A stretch of 8,766 nucleotides of DNA from Phycisphaerae bacterium. GTDB taxonomy: Bacteria > Planctomycetota > Phycisphaerae > Phycisphaerales > SM1A02. Made by a program: the position numbers and the translations under genes. Below the pieces are notes generated by a model. It saw only the letters and a list, made by a program, of their open reading frames with translations. It did no database searches and was not told the DNA's origin. How positions within the stretch are numbered: position 1 is the first letter of the stretch; the number at the start of each line of letters is the position of its first letter. The DNA is taken from assembly GCA_002591705.1 (NCBI GenBank), contig PAAB01000031.1:32412-41177 (forward strand). The letters run 5' to 3'. This document shows, piece by piece, positions 5,709-8,766 of the stretch.

Positions 5709-7471
5709 GTGTCCTCGCCCGGTGCCGGAGTGGGGGGGATCGGATCGGTTTCCTGCAGGGGCACGATCTGTTCGATGGTGCCGCCCTTGTCGCTGATGTA
5801 GCGAAGCGTCACCGGCTCGTCCCCTTCGACGAGAAACCGGAACAGACGTGTTCCGTTGGACCCCACGCCCTGTTCGTTGCGGATCCGATGCGGTCGGTGC
5901 TGATCGTCCGGAATGCTCATCCCGGACCACGGTGTGAACGAGTTCACTCCGCTGGATGCGACGACGCGCGTCGAATCTCCGGTGTCGCAGACCAGTTCGT
6001 CGGGGTGGCCGATGCGATGCCGACGTGCCCAGCCGAGGATGGTGGGGATGACCTTCGGATTCTCGACCTCGACGGTGATCTCCCAGAGACCGGCCGGCCC
6101 GCGTCGGACCTGGAGCATGCCCCATTCGACCAGCGGCATCTCGTCGGCGTGGTACATCGTGAAGGCGAAGTTGCGATGGCACTCCTCCTCCTGGGCCCAC
6201 AGGGGGGCGACGCGGTTGGCGTGCTTCTTCGTTCCTCCGACGAGCACCGTGCCGTAGGTGGGGTGTTCCACCTCCCGATAGGGAACGTAGACGTCCTCGA
6301 ACTGGAGCATGTCCCGGAACTCGATGGTGTCCTCCCGGGAGGTGAGCTCCCCGCTGGCGAACATCTTGTCGGTCGTCCACAGTTCGTTGACGAACGACAT
6401 GATGCCTTCCTGCTCGTAGGTGAACGAGGTCTCGTCGCCGTGGGTCGTGTAGAGATCCTCCCACGAGACCAGTGCGTCGTAGAACGGAATCATCTTGGAT
6501 CCCTTGGTGGCCATCTCCTCCATCACCCGCAGGTCCGAACCGGGGTAGGACTGGTAGGACGCTCCCGGACCGTACAGGACCATGCCCCCGGTGTTGTGGT
6601 ACGACTGGACGCCGGCGATGTTGGGATGGGCCATGATGAATTCGGCCGTCGCCCGGCATTCGGGAAGACTCAGGGGATAGTCGGTGGCTCCGTACTGGAT
6701 GTACTCCGGCTGCCAGTCGCTGGGGAAGTTGCGGTTCGGGTCGTAGCCGCCCTCGCCATCCTCGTTGATCTCGCCGTCGCCGTCGTTGTCGATGCCCTCC
6801 TGTCCGAGGCGTGTCCAGCCGCCGGGTTCCTCGTCGCGATCGACCCGGGTGAAGAACCGGGGATCGTCCTCGTCCCGCTTCCAGCGGCCGGTCGGATCCG
6901 CGACCCACATCGAGGTGATGTGACCGTCTCCATCGAGGTCGTCGGGACCGTCCTCGTCGTAGCGTCCGTCGTGGTCGTTGTCGGTGGGCCGGATGCCGCC
7001 GCGCAGGATGTTGGGCGTGGCGGCCTTCTCGAACCAGTACATCCGACCGTCCGGGTTTGAGGAGGGGACGAAGTAGAAGGTCCGCTCCTGCATGAGTTTC
7101 GTGAGGGCGTCGATGTTGCCGTGGCTTCGGGTCAGGTACCAGATGCTGTAGAGCACGGTTTCCGTGGCCTGGATCTCGTTGCCGTGGATGTTGCCCTCGA
7201 TGTACATCGCGGTCTTGGACTCGGGGGGTCCGGTCTCGGGATCGTTGAGCGTGACGAGCCAGATGTCCCGACCGCCCACGGAGGTCCCGATGGACTCCAT
7301 CTCCAAGAGGTGGGGGTACGCACGGGTGAGATCGCGCAGGGCCTTGGTCATCTCCTCGTGGGTGTACCACCGGTTGAAGGAGAGATCGACCTTGCTCGGT
7401 GCGGGGGACTGCGCCTTCGCCACGGGGGCGAGCAGGCAGCAGGCGACGATCAGAATGCCGAGACGATTCAC
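5705..7471 (-). CDS. Secreted M14-family zinc carboxypeptidase
   Basis: A 588-residue exported metallopeptidase. It begins with a signal peptide (about 1-20, cleavage after VAKA), then an M14 carboxypeptidase domain (about 31-372) and a beta-rich C-terminal domain (about 452-575). Zinc ligands are H96 and E99 in NIHGNE and H292 in QSYHNTGG. R143 in NPDGR and N246/R247 in DPNRNFP match the substrate-carboxylate residues, and E363 in SFVNELW is the catalytic Glu. Between R143 and N246 lie acidic DxDxDG segments (164-169, 178-183, 228-233) resembling calcium-binding loops; such inserts are common in environmental M14 proteins. Expected to trim amino acids from the C termini of peptides outside the cytoplasm; exact substrate unknown. 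The GTG start has GGAGGT 5 bases upstream and overlaps the stop of the preceding paralogue as GTGA. A longer open frame to 8191 is a shadow of that paralogue. Confidence 0.94.
   Translation of the reverse strand: MNRLGILIVACCLLAPVAKAQSPAPSKVDLSFNRWYTHEEMTKALRDLTRAYPHLLEMESIGTSVGGRDIWLVTLNDPETGPPESKTAMYIEGNIHGNEIQATETVLYSIWYLTRSHGNIDALTKLMQERTFYFVPSSNPDGRMYWFEKAATPNILRGGIRPTDNDHDGRYDEDGPDDLDGDGHITSMWVADPTGRWKRDEDDPRFFTRVDRDEEPGGWTRLGQEGIDNDGDGEINEDGEGGYDPNRNFPSDWQPEYIQYGATDYPLSLPECRATAEFIMAHPNIAGVQSYHNTGGMVLYGPGASYQSYPGSDLRVMEEMATKGSKMIPFYDALVSWEDLYTTHGDETSFTYEQEGIMSFVNELWTTDKMFASGELTSREDTIEFRDMLQFEDVYVPYREVEHPTYGTVLVGGTKKHANRVAPLWAQEEECHRNFAFTMYHADEMPLVEWGMLQVRRGPAGLWEITVEVENPKVIPTILGWARRHRIGHPDELVCDTGDSTRVVASSGVNSFTPWSGMSIPDDQHRPHRIRNEQGVGSNGTRLFRFLVEGDEPVTLRYISDKGGTIEQIVPLQETDPIPPTPAPGEDT
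5712..5716 (-). promoter_or_regulatory. Ribosome binding site for the cupin gene
   Basis: GAGGA on the minus strand, 3-4 bases before the GTG at 5708 and within the last codons of the peptidase gene. It supports the GTG start in a frame with no clear nearby ATG. Confidence 0.5.
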
Positions 7472-8766
7472 AGTGCACCTCCGTCCGTTGCATCGGTGGA
7501 CAACGGGATCGACCGACGATCCTGTCCGTACTTCTCGCTGAAGAGTTCGACTTCGAGCGGAACATCGCCGGGATGCTCCACGACCCATCGCATCTCGTAG
7601 CGACCGCCATCGCCCTCCAGACGCCAGACCTTGTGCACCGGCCGTCCGGTGACGATGGCATCCGGTTCGACGTCGAGTCGGACGACCCACGGGCGTGCTC
7701 GGCGGTTGCGTTTGGCCATTGCGGTACCGGCGGGCAGCCGACCTTCGTTGACCAGCGACGCCTTGACTTCCCAGAGACCGTCCGAGAGCCGCCGGACGTC
7801 GACATCCTGCAGTTCGACCGAGGGCATGTGCCGGGCGAGATCCAGGATGAAGTCGGTCTGGCGCCGACTCAGCTCCTCGATGGCCTCCACGGGAGGCACG
7901 CTGCGGAACATGGGAACCCATCCGCCGATCTCGACCCGCTCGTAGTCGGGGTGGTCGATCTCGGTCCAGGCGACGAACCCGTCGCCGTTGCGCTGCTGGT
8001 CGCTGTACGCCAGCCAGTCGGACTCGGTGGGGGCACCGTCGGACCGCCGGCGGTCGTTGCCGCCGGTGTCCTTCGCGACCCGTCGGATCTCGATGCCGGC
8101 CTGCTTGGCGAAGCCCTCGACCATCTGCGGCGTCATGCGGCTCATCATGTTGTCGTCGTCGGGGACCGGATAGCCCTGATCGAGGGCCCACTGCCGCAGT
8201 TCCTGCATGGTCTCCATGCTGATGTCGCCGATTCCCGAGGGCGTCAGTTTCTCGCCGCCGCCGCGACCGGCCCGATCGCCTCCGCCGCGTCCACCGCGGG
8301 CCCCGCGACCGCCACGCCCTCCGCCCGCGCCGCGTCCGCCCGGCCGGTTCGTGCCGCTTGCGGAGTGGTTGTGCGTACCGAGGCGACGTCGCATCGCGTC
8401 ACGTGCGGCGGACCGCTCGTCGTCGTTGAGTTCACCATCGCCGTCGATGTCGAACTCCTCCATGAAGTCCGCGCCGTCGAAGCCTCCCTGGGATCCCGCC
8501 TGGTCCCCCGAGGTCGGAGATGCCGGATCCTGCCCCGGCTGGGATTCGTCGACGGGCTCGGGGTTCGGCAGCGACCACAGGGGGGTCGAGAAGGCGGGGA
8601 CTCCGTACTGGCCGTAGGCCCAGGCCACGAAGCTGCCGCCCCAGTCCGGCTGCTCCGGATCCTTCAGGCCGGTGACCTCCACGAAGCGCTCGCTGATCAT
8701 CTCGTACATCGCCTCGTCGTCGCCTTCGATGGTGTTGGGGGCACCGGACGGGGCCCGTCCGCTTTC
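7468..8766 (-). CDS. M14 carboxypeptidase-like protein with EF-hand and RGG insert, 5' end missing
   Basis: The last 432 residues of a gene whose start lies beyond the right edge; the frame is open to base 8766, so the ATG at 8709 is internal, not a start. Numbered from that Met, residues 24-46 are the end of an M14 catalytic domain: YGQYGVPAFSTPLW (32-45) aligns with YEQEGIMSFVNELW of the next gene, but with Pro43 where the catalytic Glu belongs. Then come an acidic/Pro linker, a canonical EF-hand loop DIDGDGELNDDE (87-98), a Gly/Arg-rich stretch (121-153) and a helical segment (164-205). From about 240 the two genes align again: WTEIDHPDYERVEIGGW matches YREVEHPTYGTVLVGG, followed by a shared C-terminal beta domain (GLWEVKASLVNEGRLPAG, 311-328). 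It is presumably secreted like its neighbour, but its N terminus is unseen. Possibly non-catalytic. Confidence 0.85.
   Translation of the reverse strand, partial: ESGRAPSGAPNTIEGDDEAMYEMISERFVEVTGLKDPEQPDWGGSFVAWAYGQYGVPAFSTPLWSLPNPEPVDESQPGQDPASPTSGDQAGSQGGFDGADFMEEFDIDGDGELNDDERSAARDAMRRRLGTHNHSASGTNRPGGRGAGGGRGGRGARGGRGGGDRAGRGGGEKLTPSGIGDISMETMQELRQWALDQGYPVPDDDNMMSRMTPQMVEGFAKQAGIEIRRVAKDTGGNDRRRSDGAPTESDWLAYSDQQRNGDGFVAWTEIDHPDYERVEIGGWVPMFRSVPPVEAIEELSRRQTDFILDLARHMPSVELQDVDVRRLSDGLWEVKASLVNEGRLPAGTAMAKRNRRARPWVVRLDVEPDAIVTGRPVHKVWRLEGDGGRYEMRWVVEHPGDVPLEVELFSEKYGQDRRSIPLSTDATDGGAL
7477..7482 (-). promoter_or_regulatory. Ribosome binding site for the M14 peptidase
   Basis: A perfect GGAGGT on the minus strand, 5 bases before the GTG at 7471 and inside the last codons of the upstream gene. 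It fixes the GTG as the start, giving a protein that opens with a good signal peptide. Confidence 0.8.
8251..8349 (-). repeat. Low-complexity Gly/Arg-rich (RGG) coding repeat
   Basis: About 33 codons with repeated GGRGGRGARGGRGGG-type units, very GC-rich and imperfectly repeated at the DNA level. It lies just after the EF-hand (8416-8451) of the M14-like protein. Probably a flexible, positively charged linker. The repeat could vary in length between strains. Confidence 0.85.

Noticed and set aside
5699..7060. A 453-codon plus-strand open frame antisense to the M14 peptidase
   Set aside because: The protein is Val/Gly-rich without family motifs and lies opposite a gene with complete catalytic residues, so it is a compositional shadow.
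5256..7805. An 849-codon minus-strand frame that would make a giant cupin fusion
   Set aside because: Only the last 150 codons look like protein. The upstream part is an out-of-frame reading of the M14 genes, and a GTG with a ribosome binding site starts the cupin at 5708.
7472..8191. An N-terminal extension of the M14 peptidase up to 8191
   Set aside because: It is an out-of-frame reading of the upstream paralogue. The GTG at 7471 has a perfect ribosome binding site and opens a signal peptide.
8416..8451. A dockerin (cellulosome) domain in the M14-like protein
   Set aside because: There is only one calcium loop and it fits a canonical 12-residue EF-hand; the second dockerin repeat is missing.
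8707..8709. ATG at 8709 as the start of the last gene
   Set aside because: The frame stays open to the window edge, and the residues on both sides of this Met fit an M14 catalytic domain, so the true start lies outside the window.

Overview
This is a GC-rich, almost fully coding bacterial window (I estimate about two thirds GC). It holds seven protein genes, one cut by the right edge. I see no RNA genes, insertion sequences, CRISPR arrays, attachment sites or origins, and no gene-free stretch longer than 60 bases. The style suggests a Gram-negative environmental bacterium, most likely a planctomycete. Pointers are a secreted M14 peptidase pair with EF-hand-like and Gly/Arg-rich segments, a lipoprotein joining a Cys-based phosphatase to a haem-c motif, and a plant/fungal-type Fpg. 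This placement is inference from gene style and was not tested by a marker gene.

Layout. Plus strand, 61-3127: glycerol kinase (glpK) overlapped by glycerol-3-phosphate dehydrogenase (glpD), a two-step glycerol-use unit. Minus strand, 4364 down to 3124: a zincless-finger Fpg/Nei-type DNA glycosylase followed 17 bases later by a DUF2237 protein; the DUF2237 stop shares a palindromic CTAG with the glpD stop. Plus strand, 4409-5266: a lipoprotein with a CX5R phosphatase domain and a C-terminal CXXCH motif, divergent from the glycosylase across a 44-base gap. Minus strand, window edge down to 5256: an operon of a partial M14-like protein, a complete secreted M14 zinc carboxypeptidase and a DUF985 cupin. 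Both junctions in this operon are GTGA start/stop overlaps, so the three genes are probably translationally coupled. The cupin gene ends inside the end of the convergent phosphatase gene.

How the genes work together. GlpK and GlpD take glycerol to glycerol-3-phosphate and then to dihydroxyacetone phosphate, feeding electrons to quinone. The two M14 proteins are clear paralogues. The downstream one keeps the zinc and catalytic residues. The upstream one has Pro where the catalytic Glu should be, and carries an EF-hand plus an RGG-rich insert between catalytic and C-terminal domains, so it may be a non-catalytic or altered partner. The phosphatase/haem lipoprotein is the least explained gene and the best candidate for undescribed biology. 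I found no sign of a defence system, a biosynthetic cluster or a recent mobile element.
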